From Pseudidiomarina aestuarii (lineage in GTDB: Bacteria; Pseudomonadota; Gammaproteobacteria; Enterobacterales; Alteromonadaceae): DNA of 32,973 bases. The DNA lies in assembly GCA_003030745.1 (NCBI GenBank), contig PYVG01000015.1, positions 1-32,973 of the forward strand, given 5' to 3'. A program made the position numbers and the translations under genes. Shown here in pieces: positions 1 through 8,439 of the stretch; the stretch's first letter is position 1, and each line of letters begins with the position of its first letter. Under the pieces are notes generated by a model. The model worked only from the letters and a program-made list of their open reading frames with translations, was not told the origin of the DNA and searched no databases.

Positions 1-590
1 GGCAGTTGCACAGTCAATTCCGTCGCAGCGTCAGTCAATTCACGCTGGTATTCTTCAGTAATGGCGTCGCTGAGTCCCGGGTACCATACTCGCAGCGTGG
101 TCGAGTCTGCTGTGTCCCAATTCAACTGCGCTTGTCCTGTAGCATCCGTCACTTGCGATTCCGCATAAGGGCTGACGTAAATGTAGGCGCGCATGTGGTC
201 GTGGATATTGCAGCCTAAGACCACAATGCCAGCCTCACTGAAATCGATAGTAGGTGCTTCACGGTTTGAATAGAGCGGCAATTCAAAGGGTTTTGCGGCA
301 GAAAAGGAGTAGACTTGGTGTCGAATATTATCTGAATTTGGAAAACGAACCGTCGTTCCAGCTGGAACCGTCAATACAAATGGATTAAACAGCGTATCGA
401 CTTGGTCCATGATAGCGCCACTTGCCAGCGGCTGCTGTGACTGTCCGTTATCGATACTAACCACAGCGTCTGCGAGTGGCTGACCCTGCTGGTCAACGAC
501 CGTAACCGTCAATGTTTGTGCGTTCGCAATCGATAAACTGGTCAGCAGGAAACCGACCAACACAGTCGAGGCTATTTGAAATTTCAGCAT
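1..590 (-). CDS. Secreted cupredoxin-like protein (methylamine-utilization-type), 3' end cut off by window
   Basis: The gene reads from an ATG at 590 off the left edge, giving about 196 residues with no stop. A G-rich ribosome site (GGGGGC) lies just upstream. Residues 1-24 form a signal peptide (hydrophobic run, then SIANA), so the product is exported. It begins with a beta-rich segment, followed by a cupredoxin-like region. His91, Cys127, His130 (or His132) and Met133 in the motif CNIHDHM match the His-Cys-His-Met ligand pattern of type 1 copper sites. Proteins of this type are often annotated as methylamine utilization protein, but nothing here shows a role in methylamine metabolism. Copper binding and periplasmic redox or copper handling are inference. 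The gene is divergent from fumC. Confidence 0.8.
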   Translation of the reverse strand, partial: MLKFQIASTVLVGFLLTSLSIANAQTLTVTVVDQQGQPLADAVVSIDNGQSQQPLASGAIMDQVDTLFNPFVLTVPAGTTVRFPNSDNIRHQVYSFSAAKPFELPLYSNREAPTIDFSEAGIVVLGCNIHDHMRAYIYVSPYAESQVTDATGQAQLNWDTADSTTLRVWYPGLSDAITEEYQRELTDAATELTVQL

Positions 591-709
591 AGTGCCCCCA
601 TGCTCTGGTGAGAGATGCAATCTTGCGCATCGCCAAACTAGCTACATTTGTTATACGCTCATTAGAGCAGATGCGATCGCAAGATACCAATCATTTACAG
701 GGGGAAGCA

Positions 710-2080
710 ATGTCAAAATTTCGCACCGAAAGTGACAGCATGGGCACCGTAGAAATTCCTGCCACTGCATTGTGGGGTGCACAAACAGAGCGTGCCCGAC
801 AAAACTTCCAACTCAGCGGTCATCGCTTCCCTTCTGCATTCATCACTGCGTTAGCTCGGGTAAAGTATGCGGCTGCCCATGCCAATGCTGAACTCGATGT
901 AATTCAATCTGAACAAGCCCAGGCAATTAAAACCGCAGCGGGGCAAATCATCGCCGGTCAACATCACGATCAGTTTCCGCTGGATATCTTTCAAACCGGC
1001 TCGGGTACCAGCACCAACATGAATATGAATGAGGTCATCAGCCAGCTCGCCAAAAACGCTGGTGCTGCAATCCATCCAAACGACCATGTAAATGCCAGTC
1101 AGAGCAGTAATGATGTCATTCCGACCACTATTTTAGTTAGCGTTGCGACGACACTGACTCAAGATTTGATTCCTGCATTGCAACATCTGAGAAGCGTCAT
1201 TCAAACCAAAGCAGAGTCGGTGCAAGATGTCGTCAAAACAGGTCGAACGCATTTAATGGATGCGATGCCGATTACGCTGGCTCAGGAACTACTCGCTTGG
1301 GACTCGCAAATTGCGCATTGCCAAACGCAGCTAGAACAACAATTAGAGCTCGTATGCACATTGCCACAGGGGGGAACTGCAGTAGGTTCGGGTATCAATG
1401 CCGACCCACAGTTTGGCGAACTCGTTTGCACCATGCTGTCGCAAACCACAGGAATACCCTTCAAATCAGCTAAGAATAAATTTGCTGGTATTGCGGGCCA
1501 AGAAGTCAATCTGCTGGTGGCGGGCACCTTTAATAGTCTTGCTGCGGTACTACTCAAAATGAGCAATGATTTGCGCTGGATGAATAGTGGCCCGCTCGCC
1601 GGTTTGGGCGAAATCAGTCTCACCGCATTGCAGCCTGGCAGCAGCATCATGCCGGGCAAAGTCAATCCCGTGATTCCAGAAGCGGTTGCCATGATCGCAG
1701 CGCACGTCACTGGCAACTATGCAGCCGTCAGCACCGCCGCACAACAAGGTAATTTCCAACTGAATGTGATGCTACCGCTGATCGCTCTGAAACAGCTGGA
1801 GAGCATTGAGTTACTCAGTAATGCGGCGCGATCGCTGGCTGATCAAGCCATTGCAGATTTCAGCGTTAATCAGGAGCGGATCGATGAAGCCTTGGCACGA
1901 AATCCAATCCTTGTCACCGCACTCAATAGTCGTATCGGCTATGACCAAGCGGCCAAAATCGCTAAACAAGCGTATCAAGAACAGCGTCCAATCATCGATG
2001 TCGCTGCGGAAATGACCGACATCCCGCGCACCGAGCTGGAGCAGCAGCTGGATCCCAGAAAGCTAACCAACAGCCAATAA
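710..2080 (+). CDS. fumC: Class II fumarate hydratase FumC
   Basis: Iron-independent fumarase that interconverts fumarate and L-malate in the TCA cycle; cytoplasmic homotetramer. The start at 710 is preceded by GGGGGAAGC and yields 456 residues, near the usual size of about 465. The longer frame from 608 has no good ribosome site and adds 34 residues absent from the family. Family motifs are SGTSTNMNMNEV (98-109), NASQSSND, GRTHLMDAMP and the signature loop GSSIMPGKVNP (310-320), which carries the catalytic serine. It stands alone between a divergent cupredoxin gene and a short-chain dehydrogenase gene. Confidence 0.96.
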   Translation: MSKFRTESDSMGTVEIPATALWGAQTERARQNFQLSGHRFPSAFITALARVKYAAAHANAELDVIQSEQAQAIKTAAGQIIAGQHHDQFPLDIFQTGSGTSTNMNMNEVISQLAKNAGAAIHPNDHVNASQSSNDVIPTTILVSVATTLTQDLIPALQHLRSVIQTKAESVQDVVKTGRTHLMDAMPITLAQELLAWDSQIAHCQTQLEQQLELVCTLPQGGTAVGSGINADPQFGELVCTMLSQTTGIPFKSAKNKFAGIAGQEVNLLVAGTFNSLAAVLLKMSNDLRWMNSGPLAGLGEISLTALQPGSSIMPGKVNPVIPEAVAMIAAHVTGNYAAVSTAAQQGNFQLNVMLPLIALKQLESIELLSNAARSLADQAIADFSVNQERIDEALARNPILVTALNSRIGYDQAAKIAKQAYQEQRPIIDVAAEMTDIPRTELEQQLDPRKLTNSQ

Positions 2081-2089
2081 TAGTAAACG

Positions 2090-2152
2090 GTGAACAGTGA
2101 ACAGTGAACAGATTTAAGATTTTCTATTCTCTGTTCACCATTCACTGTTCAC
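2090..2152. repeat. Heptamer-built inverted repeat between fumC and SDR gene
   Basis: The left arm (2090-2111) is three tandem copies of the heptamer GTGAACA. The right arm (2131-2152) is its reverse complement with two adjacent mismatches in 22 positions, and the loop is 19 nt. The RNA could form a long hairpin just before the ribosome site of the next gene. No U-run follows, so a classical terminator is unlikely. A related degenerate heptamer run occurs near 3455-3483. Confidence 0.75.
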
Positions 2153-2169
2153 TCATCAAAGGAGGTTTT

Positions 2170-2829
2170 ATGCATATTTTGATCACAGGTGCCAACCGTG
2201 GCATCGGTCTTGCCCTCACCCGTCGCTATCTCGACCGTGGTGACCAAGTAACTGCCGTTTGCCGTAGCGCATCACCAGAACTGCGCGAATTAGACTGCAA
2301 CGTCATCGAGGGTATTGATGTTACCGACACTGACGCATTACAGAAGCTCAGTGCCGAGTTAAAGAACACGTCCATTGATATTCTTATCAATAATGCGGGA
2401 TTGTTGAGCCGAGAGTCACTTGGTGATCTGGGCGTCGAGTCCATCCGCAAGCAGTTCGATGTCAATGCCATCGGTCCTTTACTGGTTACGGATGCATTGC
2501 GCCCAAGCCTTGGCAAAGGGAGCAAAGTTGCTCTGATCACCAGTCGTATGGGTTCTATGGCTGACAATGGTTCTGGGGCTTACTATGGCTATCGAATGAG
2601 TAAAGCTGCATTGAATGCAGCAGGCGTTTCACTTGCCAACGACCTCAAAGATTCAGGTATCGCAGTGGGATTGCTGCATCCAGGTTTTGTGCAAACCGAG
2701 ATGGTCAATAATGCAGGTGATATCAGCGCCGATGAGGCAGCCAAGCGACTGGTAGACCGCATCGATGAACTGACACTCGAAAACACCGGCTCATTTCGCC
2801 ATAGCAATGGTGAAACTTTACCGTTTTAA
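2170..2829 (+). CDS. Short-chain dehydrogenase/reductase (SDR)
   Basis: The ATG at 2170 follows a strong AAAGGAGG site and gives 219 residues; the longer frame from 2104 runs through the upstream hairpin and is rejected. Classical SDR features are visible: TGANRGIG cofactor loop (6-13), NNAG (74-77), a serine around 125-129 and the YxxxK pair at Tyr141 and Lys145. It probably uses NAD(P)H in the cytoplasm. The C-terminus is short, as in small C-factor-like SDRs. The substrate cannot be told from sequence or neighbours. Confidence 0.85.
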   Translation: MHILITGANRGIGLALTRRYLDRGDQVTAVCRSASPELRELDCNVIEGIDVTDTDALQKLSAELKNTSIDILINNAGLLSRESLGDLGVESIRKQFDVNAIGPLLVTDALRPSLGKGSKVALITSRMGSMADNGSGAYYGYRMSKAALNAAGVSLANDLKDSGIAVGLLHPGFVQTEMVNNAGDISADEAAKRLVDRIDELTLENTGSFRHSNGETLPF

Positions 2830-2911
2830 GGTTTCACCGTTGATAAAATAATCAATTATTCGCTTTTTTGAGCAATCGCACGTGAGACGCGGTTATTTTG
2901 CGAAAAAGAGG

Positions 2912-2940
2912 TTGACGCTGCGCCCCCTGATTTGCATAAT
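2912..2940 (+). promoter_or_regulatory. Sigma-70 promoter of the tRNA operon
   Basis: A TTGACG -35 box (2912-2917), 17-bp spacer and CATAAT -10 box (2935-2940) preceded by TG lie 43 bp before the first tRNA. The stretch after the -10 box is GC-rich (ACGCGCCGC), as in promoters under stringent control. Stringent regulation is inference. Confidence 0.75.
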
Positions 2941-2983
2941 ACGCGCCGCACTCACAGAGCGCAGTTTGTGATGTTTTTGATAT

Positions 2984-3060
2984 GGCTACGTAGCTCAGCT
3001 GGTTAGAGCACAGCACTCATAATGCTGGGGTCGCAAGTTCGAATCTCGCCGTAGCCACCA
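2984..3060 (+). tRNA. tRNA-Met(CAU), elongator type
   Basis: 77 nt with a 7-bp acceptor stem (GGCTACG with CGTAGCC), D-arm AGCTCAGCTGGTTAGAGC, anticodon CAT at 3018-3020, a standard T-arm and encoded CCA. The acceptor starts with a paired G-C, unlike initiator tRNA. First gene of a Met-Leu-Gln-Leu cluster, similar in content and position (near ubiF) to the E. coli metT-leuW-glnU cluster. The CAU anticodon could also belong to a tRNA-Ile with lysidine, but the context favours Met. Confidence 0.95.
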
Positions 3061-3077
3061 TTCAAAAAGCCCTTTGG

Positions 3078-3162
3078 GCGGACGTGGTGGAATTGGTAGA
3101 CACGCTGGATTTAGGTTCCAGTGCCTCACGGCGTGAGAGTTCAAGTCTCTCCGTCCGCACCA
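3078..3162 (+). tRNA. tRNA-Leu(UAG)
   Basis: 85-nt class II tRNA with acceptor GCGGACG paired to CGTCCGC, anticodon stem CTGGA/TCCAG around loop TTTAGGT (anticodon TAG), a long variable arm and encoded CCA. It lies 17 nt after tRNA-Met in the same transcript. Confidence 0.97.
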
Positions 3163-3191
3163 ACTCAAACTGATAGGCGATTAACACCAGT

Positions 3192-3266
3192 TGGGGTATA
3201 GCCAAGCGGTAAGGCAGCGGGTTTTGATCCCGCCATTCCCAGGTTCAAATCCTGGTACCCCAGCCA
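3192..3266 (+). tRNA. tRNA-Gln(UUG)
   Basis: 75 nt; acceptor TGGGGTA pairs with TACCCCA, discriminator G, CCA encoded. Anticodon TTG at 3224-3226 within loop TTTTGAT. The weak first U-A pair is typical of bacterial tRNA-Gln. Confidence 0.97.
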
Positions 3267-3284
3267 TTTTTACCTCTGCTTGTT

Positions 3285-3371
3285 GCGGGGGTGGCGGAAT
3301 TGGTAGACGCACTAGCTTCAGGTGCTAGCGAGCGCAAGCTCGTGGGGGTTCAAGTCCCCCCCTCCGCACCA
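3285..3371 (+). tRNA. tRNA-Leu(CAG)
   Basis: 87-nt class II tRNA; acceptor GCGGGGG pairs with CCTCCGC (one G-U), anticodon stem CTAGC/GCTAG around loop TTCAGGT (anticodon CAG), long variable arm, CCA encoded. It is the last tRNA before the operon terminator. Two different Leu isoacceptors in one operon cover CUN codons. Confidence 0.96.
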
Positions 3372-3401
3372 CTTATGGTGGTGATCAACAAGCAAACAAA
3401 G

Positions 3402-3422
3402 AACCGCTCACGCGGTTTTTTT
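3402..3422 (+). terminator. Rho-independent terminator of the tRNA operon
   Basis: A 6-bp stem AACCGC/GCGGTT with loop TCAC is followed by TTTTT, 30 nt after the last tRNA. It also separates the operon from the convergent ubiF gene. Confidence 0.85.
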
Positions 3423-3454
3423 GTACCCGAAGCTCCCTCTTCGCCAGGTTTTAT

Positions 3455-3484
3455 CTCACTATTTACCGTTCACTATTCACTGTC
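3455..3484. repeat. Degenerate heptamer repeat at the 3' end of ubiF
   Basis: Read on the minus strand, this stretch is a run of about four degenerate heptamers (AGTGAAT, AGTGAAC, GGTAAAT, AGTGAG). It resembles the GTGAACA copies at 2090-2111. It touches the ubiF stop codon. Confidence 0.55.
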
Positions 3485-4622
3485 AGTTGTATCCCGTCGC
3501 TAGTTCAATCAGCTTTCGTTTCAGCGGTGTCACCTGTTCCAGCACTTTCATTCCGCTCGCTATTGCCAGTCTTGGTAGCAGATGTTGACTACTGAAGCCG
3601 AAGTGAATCATATCCATCGCTCGCATCATGCGCTGATTGGCTGAGAACCGTTGTTGACTATATTCCGTGAACGCTCGCTCAAGAGTATCTGGGCTGGCAC
3701 CTTGCAAGGCTTGCACCAATACCTGAACGTCGGCGAAACCAAGATTGACACCTTGCCCAGCCAACGGGTGAATACTGTGTGCTGCATCACCAACTAATAC
3801 CGCACAACCATGGGCGTGGTAGCGCAAGGCTCGTTGTCGGCGCAATGGGAAGTGTCCCCACTGTTGCAACTGAAAATCTCCAATGTGCGAGCGGAATTGT
3901 GTTTCCAGTCGCTGTTTGACTTCGCTTTCAGTTTGGGGGTGTTGTCCTTGCGGTGCGTAATCAATTAAGCAAGCTTGATGAGTAGTCAGTGGCAGTAAAG
4001 CATACGGCCCCGAATTGCGGAATACTTCCCATGTTGCAGCGGGAATCTCTTGCTCTGTGGTCACATTGGCAAGCAAACAGCGCATGTCATAATCCCAGCC
4101 GCGTTGGCCAATACCAGCCAACCGCGCTACCGACGACTGCGCACCGTCCGCTCCAACGACCAGGTCAAAAGCCATGATGTCACCATCAACAGTGCGTAAC
4201 TGCCGCTGGTTCCAATCAATCGATTCCACCGTAGTTTGAGTCTGCAGCGTGACTGCCGACTCTGCTTGCAGGCGATGCCACAATGCATGCTGCAAAGCGA
4301 GGTTTTCAATCATCGCACCAAGAGTTGGCACCGCTATATCTGCAGCATTAAATTCGAGTCGTTGACCATCTACCGACTGCACAGCCAAACTGGAATAGCT
4401 GCAGATCTTTTCAGCGGAAACGCTAGCCAAAACACCCAATGCTTCTAACCAGTCTAAGTTGGCACGATGCACGGATGAAATACGTATATCCCACTGCGCC
4501 GCTGGCTGCGACGCTAATGGCGAATCTCCGGCCTCGATAACAGTTACCTGATGCCCTGCACGCGCTAGCGCTAGCGCACTTGCAGCACCCACCATGCCAC
4601 CGCCAACAACAATAATCTGCAT
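3483..4622 (-). CDS. ubiF: FAD-dependent ubiquinone-biosynthesis hydroxylase, UbiF-like
   Basis: Flavoprotein monooxygenase of the UbiH/UbiF/VisC family, which hydroxylates the benzoquinone ring during ubiquinone synthesis. The N-terminal FAD fold carries GGGMVGAASA (about 7-16), a mid-protein VGADGAQS motif contacts FAD/NAD, and GDAAHSIHPLAGQG (278-291) is the family signature. UbiF assignment rather than UbiH rests on the LGAMIEN segment, the C-terminal pattern HFGFSSQ...LKRK and the position between a Met-Leu-Gln tRNA cluster and miaB, as in E. coli. 379 residues is normal. It lies 13 bp downstream of the DUF486 gene and is probably cotranscribed with it. Confidence 0.87.
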   Translation of the reverse strand: MQIIVVGGGMVGAASALALARAGHQVTVIEAGDSPLASQPAAQWDIRISSVHRANLDWLEALGVLASVSAEKICSYSSLAVQSVDGQRLEFNAADIAVPTLGAMIENLALQHALWHRLQAESAVTLQTQTTVESIDWNQRQLRTVDGDIMAFDLVVGADGAQSSVARLAGIGQRGWDYDMRCLLANVTTEQEIPAATWEVFRNSGPYALLPLTTHQACLIDYAPQGQHPQTESEVKQRLETQFRSHIGDFQLQQWGHFPLRRQRALRYHAHGCAVLVGDAAHSIHPLAGQGVNLGFADVQVLVQALQGASPDTLERAFTEYSQQRFSANQRMMRAMDMIHFGFSSQHLLPRLAIASGMKVLEQVTPLKRKLIELATGYN

Positions 4623-4635
4623 GCCTGTTACCCTA

Positions 4636-4989
4636 TTAACCGGCGAGTTTCCCTCGCATAATAAAGAATACCGCCCCTAAAATACACAAGCCTGCCCACA
4701 AGTAGTCGAGCGTCAGTTTTTCTTTGAGATAAAATATCGCAAACGGCACGAATACGGTCAGCGTGATCGCTTCTTGCAGTATCTTCAGTTGCGCGACAGT
4801 CATGACCTCATAACCAATACGATTCGCTGGTACTTGCAGCAGGTATTCAAACAAGGCAATACCCCAACTTAAAAATGCCGCGATAACCCATGGCTTTTCT
4901 GCCATGCTTTTCAAATGCGCGTACCAAGCAAACGTCATGAAAACATTGCTCAAAGTTAGCAACGTTATCGTGATAATATATCGATTCAT
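4636..4989 (-). CDS. DUF486 family small membrane protein (DMT-like)
   Basis: 117 residues with four predicted membrane helices (roughly 4-24, 32-52, 70-88, 93-112). Segments such as NVFMTFAWYAHLK, LQVPANRIGYE and AQLKILQEAITL match the DUF486 family, which resembles half of a drug/metabolite transporter. The substrate is unknown. It is the first gene of a minus-strand pair with ubiF. Its ATG lies 26 bp from the ATG of the divergent EamA gene, so control regions must overlap coding sequence or be very compact. Confidence 0.85.
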   Translation of the reverse strand: MNRYIITITLLTLSNVFMTFAWYAHLKSMAEKPWVIAAFLSWGIALFEYLLQVPANRIGYEVMTVAQLKILQEAITLTVFVPFAIFYLKEKLTLDYLWAGLCILGAVFFIMRGKLAG

Positions 4990-5015
4990 CAGTGTTTCTC
5001 TTCGACAAGGCTGTT

Positions 5016-5882
5016 ATGGACACCCCACAACGTTCGGTGGTGATTGCATCAGTGCTCGTGCTCAGCGCAGAACTTTGTTTTGCGGGTGTGAGTGCGCTGG
5101 TGAAATATTTGAGCACCGATTTACCCTCCGAACAACTCGTATTTTTCCGTAGTTTAATGGCGTTTGTCGTACTCTTACCCTGGATTTGGCGCAAAGGAAC
5201 ATCAGCATTCCGCACGCAAGCGTGGCGTTTCCATCTCACGCGAGGCATAGCGGGCGTGGTGGCTATGTACCTATTCTTCTACGCCATTGCCCATATACCG
5301 CTAGCACAAGCAACCTTGGTTTTACTCTTATCACCCTTCCTCATTCCAGTGATTGGCAAGTTTTGGTTGAAAGAGTATGTCAGTCGGCAAACATGGTTGG
5401 CGATTGCTATCGGCTTTGTCGGTGTGTATTTGTTCTTAAATCCAACCGCAGCTGAATTATCGCCTGTTATTTGGATAGCCTTTATTGCAGCAGTGCTTGC
5501 CGCTTATACCAAGACCTTGATCCGCAAAATGTCCGCTACCGAGTCCTCGAGTAAAATCGTGTTTTACTTTTCACTGCTGGCAACGGTTATCTCCGCCATT
5601 CCTTTACTGTGGCGCGGCGAATCCATCGCCAACACGCACTGGATAGCCATTCTAGTGATGGGCGCCTTAGCAGTGATTGGTCAGCTCGCCATGACACGCG
5701 CATACTCCCTAGCGCCAGCAGCAAGGGTCGGAGTATTTACTTACAGTTCGGTGATCTTTGCGTCCTTGATGGGCTATTGGTTCTGGGATGAACCTATTAC
5801 CTGGTTCATGCTCGCCGGCGCTGTTGTGATCACACTCGCAGGTTACTTGGCATTGCGCTCACGCCGCAAAGCAGAAATATAG
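5016..5882 (+). CDS. EamA/DMT family transporter
   Basis: 288-residue inner-membrane protein with about ten hydrophobic helices arranged as two EamA repeats. The first repeat holds RSLMAFVVLLPW and ATLVLLLSPFLIPVIGK; the second ends SSVIFASLMGYWFWDEP. The ATG at 5016 has AAGG five bases upstream and is preferred over the GTG at 4992, which would add MFLFDKAV. Probable metabolite exporter; the substrate is not predictable. It is divergent from the DUF486 gene, so two DMT-superfamily members sit head to head. Confidence 0.85.
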   Translation: MDTPQRSVVIASVLVLSAELCFAGVSALVKYLSTDLPSEQLVFFRSLMAFVVLLPWIWRKGTSAFRTQAWRFHLTRGIAGVVAMYLFFYAIAHIPLAQATLVLLLSPFLIPVIGKFWLKEYVSRQTWLAIAIGFVGVYLFLNPTAAELSPVIWIAFIAAVLAAYTKTLIRKMSATESSSKIVFYFSLLATVISAIPLLWRGESIANTHWIAILVMGALAVIGQLAMTRAYSLAPAARVGVFTYSSVIFASLMGYWFWDEPITWFMLAGAVVITLAGYLALRSRRKAEI

Positions 5883-5889
5883 GGTAAAG

Positions 5890-5919
5890 TTGGCAGTTCA
5901 GTGCGGTTCAGGCTAAAAT
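5890..5919 (+). promoter_or_regulatory. Candidate promoter for miaB operon
   Basis: TTGGCA (5890-5895), 18-bp spacer and TAAAAT (5914-5919) fit a sigma-70 promoter about 54 bp before the miaB start. No terminator separates it from the EamA gene, so read-through is also possible. Confidence 0.5.
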
Positions 5920-5972
5920 AGCGTCCCTTTGAAGTTCTCCAGCTTGCAGTCAAAATTTGAGTGGCCAAAACG

Positions 5973-7430
5973 ATGAGTAAGAAGTTATATATCAAAACTT
6001 GGGGTTGTCAGATGAACGAGTACGATTCAGCCAAAATGGCCGACCTACTCCATGCAACTCACGGTTATGATGTCGCAGCAGAACCAGAAGATGCGGATCT
6101 GATCTTGCTTAATACCTGCTCCATCCGAGAGAAAGCACAGGAAAAAGTGTTTCATCAATTGGGCCGGTGGAAAACCCTCAAAGACAAAAACCCGAATTTA
6201 GTGATTGGTGTGGGCGGTTGCGTTGCCTCTCAGGAAGGTGAACACATCCGTGATCGCGCTCCCTACGTTGATATCGTCTTTGGCCCGCAAACACTGCACC
6301 GCCTGCCAGAAATGGTGAAGCAAGTCCAAACCGACCACCAGCCTATGGTCGATATCTCGTTTCCAGAAATTGAGAAGTTTGACCGGTTGCCAGAGCCCAA
6401 AGCGGATGGTCCAACAGCTTTTGTTTCGATTATGGAAGGCTGCAGCAAATACTGTACATTCTGTGTCGTTCCCTATACTCGCGGCGAAGAAGTCAGCCGC
6501 CCAGTAGACGATGTTCTTTACGAAATTGCACAATTGGCCGACCAAGGCGTCCGTGAAGTTAATTTACTTGGGCAAAACGTGAATGCCTATCGTGGCGAAT
6601 CGTTTGACGGCGGAGTTTGTCGGTTCTCTGAGCTATTACACATGGTTGCAGCGATAGACGGTATTGATCGAATTCGTTATACCACTTCGCATCCGGTTGA
6701 GTTTACTGATGACATTATCGAAGCCTATGCCACCATCCCAGAATTGGTGAATCATCTGCACTTACCCGTTCAAAGCGGTGCGGACCGCATCCTGACCTTG
6801 ATGAAGCGCGGCCATACTGCGCTGGAATACAAGTCACAGATCCGTAAGTTGCGTAAAATTCGTCCCGATATCGCAATGTCGTCAGACTTCATCATTGGCT
6901 TTCCAGGTGAGAGCAATGAAGAGTTTGAGCAAACTATGGACCTGATTCAGGCTATCGATTTTGATATGAGTTTCAGCTTTATCTACAGTGCCCGCCCAGG
7001 GACACCAGCAGCAGATTTGCCCGACGATGTCACCGAAGCCACTAAGAAACAGCGCCTGCAGCTACTGCAACAGCGTTTGAACCAGCAAGCATTGAATCAT
7101 GCTCGCCGTATGGTCGGCACCGAACAACGTATTTTAGTCACAGGTCCATCGAAAAAAGATCTGATGGAAATGAGTGGCCGTACCGAGAATAATCGCGTGG
7201 TCAACTTCGTCGGTTCTCCAGATATGATCGGAACCTTTGTTGATGTGCGTATAACGGACGTTTACGCAAACTCGCTGCGCGGCGATGTCATTCGACGTGA
7301 GCATGATATGGGGTTACGTGTTGATACTGCTCCGCAAACTATTTTGTCTCGACAAGCCGTGCAACAACCTGACGAGCTAGGTGTCGCCACCTTTGTTCCA
7401 GGGTCCGCGAAGTCGAGCCAACTGTCTTAA
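5973..7430 (+). CDS. miaB: tRNA-2-methylthio-N6-dimethylallyladenosine synthase MiaB
   Basis: Radical-SAM methylthiotransferase that converts i6A37 to ms2i6A37 in tRNAs reading UNN codons. The start at 5973 gives [19 protein letters not shown], matching known MiaB N-termini; the GTG at 5961 is less likely. 485 residues. The N-terminal UPF0004 domain supplies Cys12, Cys49 and Cys83 for the auxiliary 4Fe-4S cluster. The radical-SAM CxxxCxxC motif is at Cys157, Cys161 and Cys164 (CSKYCTFC). A TRAM domain lies near 385-445. Tail residues overlap the upstream end of the longer phoH frame but not the chosen phoH start. Confidence 0.97.
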   Translation: MSKKLYIKTWGCQMNEYDSAKMADLLHATHGYDVAAEPEDADLILLNTCSIREKAQEKVFHQLGRWKTLKDKNPNLVIGVGGCVASQEGEHIRDRAPYVDIVFGPQTLHRLPEMVKQVQTDHQPMVDISFPEIEKFDRLPEPKADGPTAFVSIMEGCSKYCTFCVVPYTRGEEVSRPVDDVLYEIAQLADQGVREVNLLGQNVNAYRGESFDGGVCRFSELLHMVAAIDGIDRIRYTTSHPVEFTDDIIEAYATIPELVNHLHLPVQSGADRILTLMKRGHTALEYKSQIRKLRKIRPDIAMSSDFIIGFPGESNEEFEQTMDLIQAIDFDMSFSFIYSARPGTPAADLPDDVTEATKKQRLQLLQQRLNQQALNHARRMVGTEQRILVTGPSKKDLMEMSGRTENNRVVNFVGSPDMIGTFVDVRITDVYANSLRGDVIRREHDMGLRVDTAPQTILSRQAVQQPDELGVATFVPGSAKSSQLS

Positions 7431-7446
7431 CCAATTTGAGGTTTCA

Positions 7447-8439
7447 TTGAGCCCTGCTATTACTACACAAGATGTAAACTTAGAGCCCGTCGATTCACGG
7501 CGTCTTGCCGATTTGTGCGGGCCTTTTGACGAAAACCTAAAACATATAGAACGTCGTTTAGGTGTCGAAATTTCTTATCGCCAAAACCACTTTCGTCTAT
7601 TAGGGCCGCGGCATACCGTTGAAGCTGCCGCGAAGTTGCTTCGCGATCTCTACGTCGAAACAGCCACTGTGAAAGGTGAAGATAGCGCGGTTTCTCCACA
7701 AGATGTGCATTTAGCCATTCAAGAAGCGAATGTGCTTGAGCAGGATGACAGTATCGATCCTGCCGCCGAGAAAATGACGCACATCAAAACTAAACGCGGC
7801 CTCATCAAACCACGGAATCTAAATCAAGCGGCGTATGTGCGCGCTATCTTGAGTCATGATGTGAGCTTCGGTGTGGGTCCTGCGGGAACCGGCAAAACTT
7901 ATTTAGCGGTTGCCTGCGCTGTCGACGCGCTTGAGCGACAAGAAATCCGCCGTATCTTACTAACCCGTCCAGCTGTTGAGGCCGGCGAAAAGTTAGGCTT
8001 CTTGCCAGGCGATTTAGCGCAAAAAGTTGATCCCTATTTACGCCCTTTGTACGACGCCTTGTTTGAGATGTTGGGCTTCGAGAAGGTCGAAAAGCTAATT
8101 GAGAGAAATGTGATTGAAGTGGCGCCGTTAGCCTACATGCGCGGACGCACGCTCAACGATGCCTTCATTATCCTTGATGAAAGCCAAAACACGACTTGTG
8201 AACAAATGAAAATGTTCCTTACTCGGATTGGCTTTAATTCACGTGCGGTCATTACTGGTGACATCACTCAGGTTGATTTACCACGTGGACAGAAATCTGG
8301 ACTCCGACACGTCATCGAAGTACTTAAAGACGTTGAAGCCGTTCATTTCACCTTTTTCCAAGCCGGTGACGTGGTGCGTCATCCGGTGGTGCAACGTATC
8401 GTGCAAGCCTACGATCAATTTGACGAGCGCAACGCATGA
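7447..8439 (+). CDS. ybeZ: PhoH-like ATPase (YbeZ)
   Basis: Cytoplasmic P-loop ATPase of the PhoH family, linked to RNA metabolism and paired with YbeY. A TTG start at 7447 is chosen: it has GAGG five bases upstream, lies 16 bp after the miaB stop, and gives a 330-residue protein whose start aligns with E. coli YbeZ (...LEP.D..RL..LCGPFD). The GTG at 7381 would overlap miaB by 50 nt. Walker A GPAGTGKT is at 144-151, Walker B IILDE ends at 245. The stop overlaps the ybeY start (ATGA), suggesting translational coupling. Confidence 0.93.
   Translation: MSPAITTQDVNLEPVDSRRLADLCGPFDENLKHIERRLGVEISYRQNHFRLLGPRHTVEAAAKLLRDLYVETATVKGEDSAVSPQDVHLAIQEANVLEQDDSIDPAAEKMTHIKTKRGLIKPRNLNQAAYVRAILSHDVSFGVGPAGTGKTYLAVACAVDALERQEIRRILLTRPAVEAGEKLGFLPGDLAQKVDPYLRPLYDALFEMLGFEKVEKLIERNVIEVAPLAYMRGRTLNDAFIILDESQNTTCEQMKMFLTRIGFNSRAVITGDITQVDLPRGQKSGLRHVIEVLKDVEAVHFTFFQAGDVVRHPVVQRIVQAYDQFDERNA

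Noticed and set aside
1282..1716. 144-codon minus-strand open frame inside fumC
   Set aside because: Shadow of a well-supported gene, with no ribosome site or family similarity. Similar antisense frames inside rlmH, lnt, lipA and pnp were dropped for the same reason.
2090..2152. CRISPR-like array
   Set aside because: Units are 7 bp without spacers, and the second half is inverted; this is a tandem/inverted short repeat.
2984..3371. tRNA cluster as a phage or island attachment site
   Set aside because: No integrase, no direct repeat of a tRNA 3' end, and the flanking genes are normal core genes.
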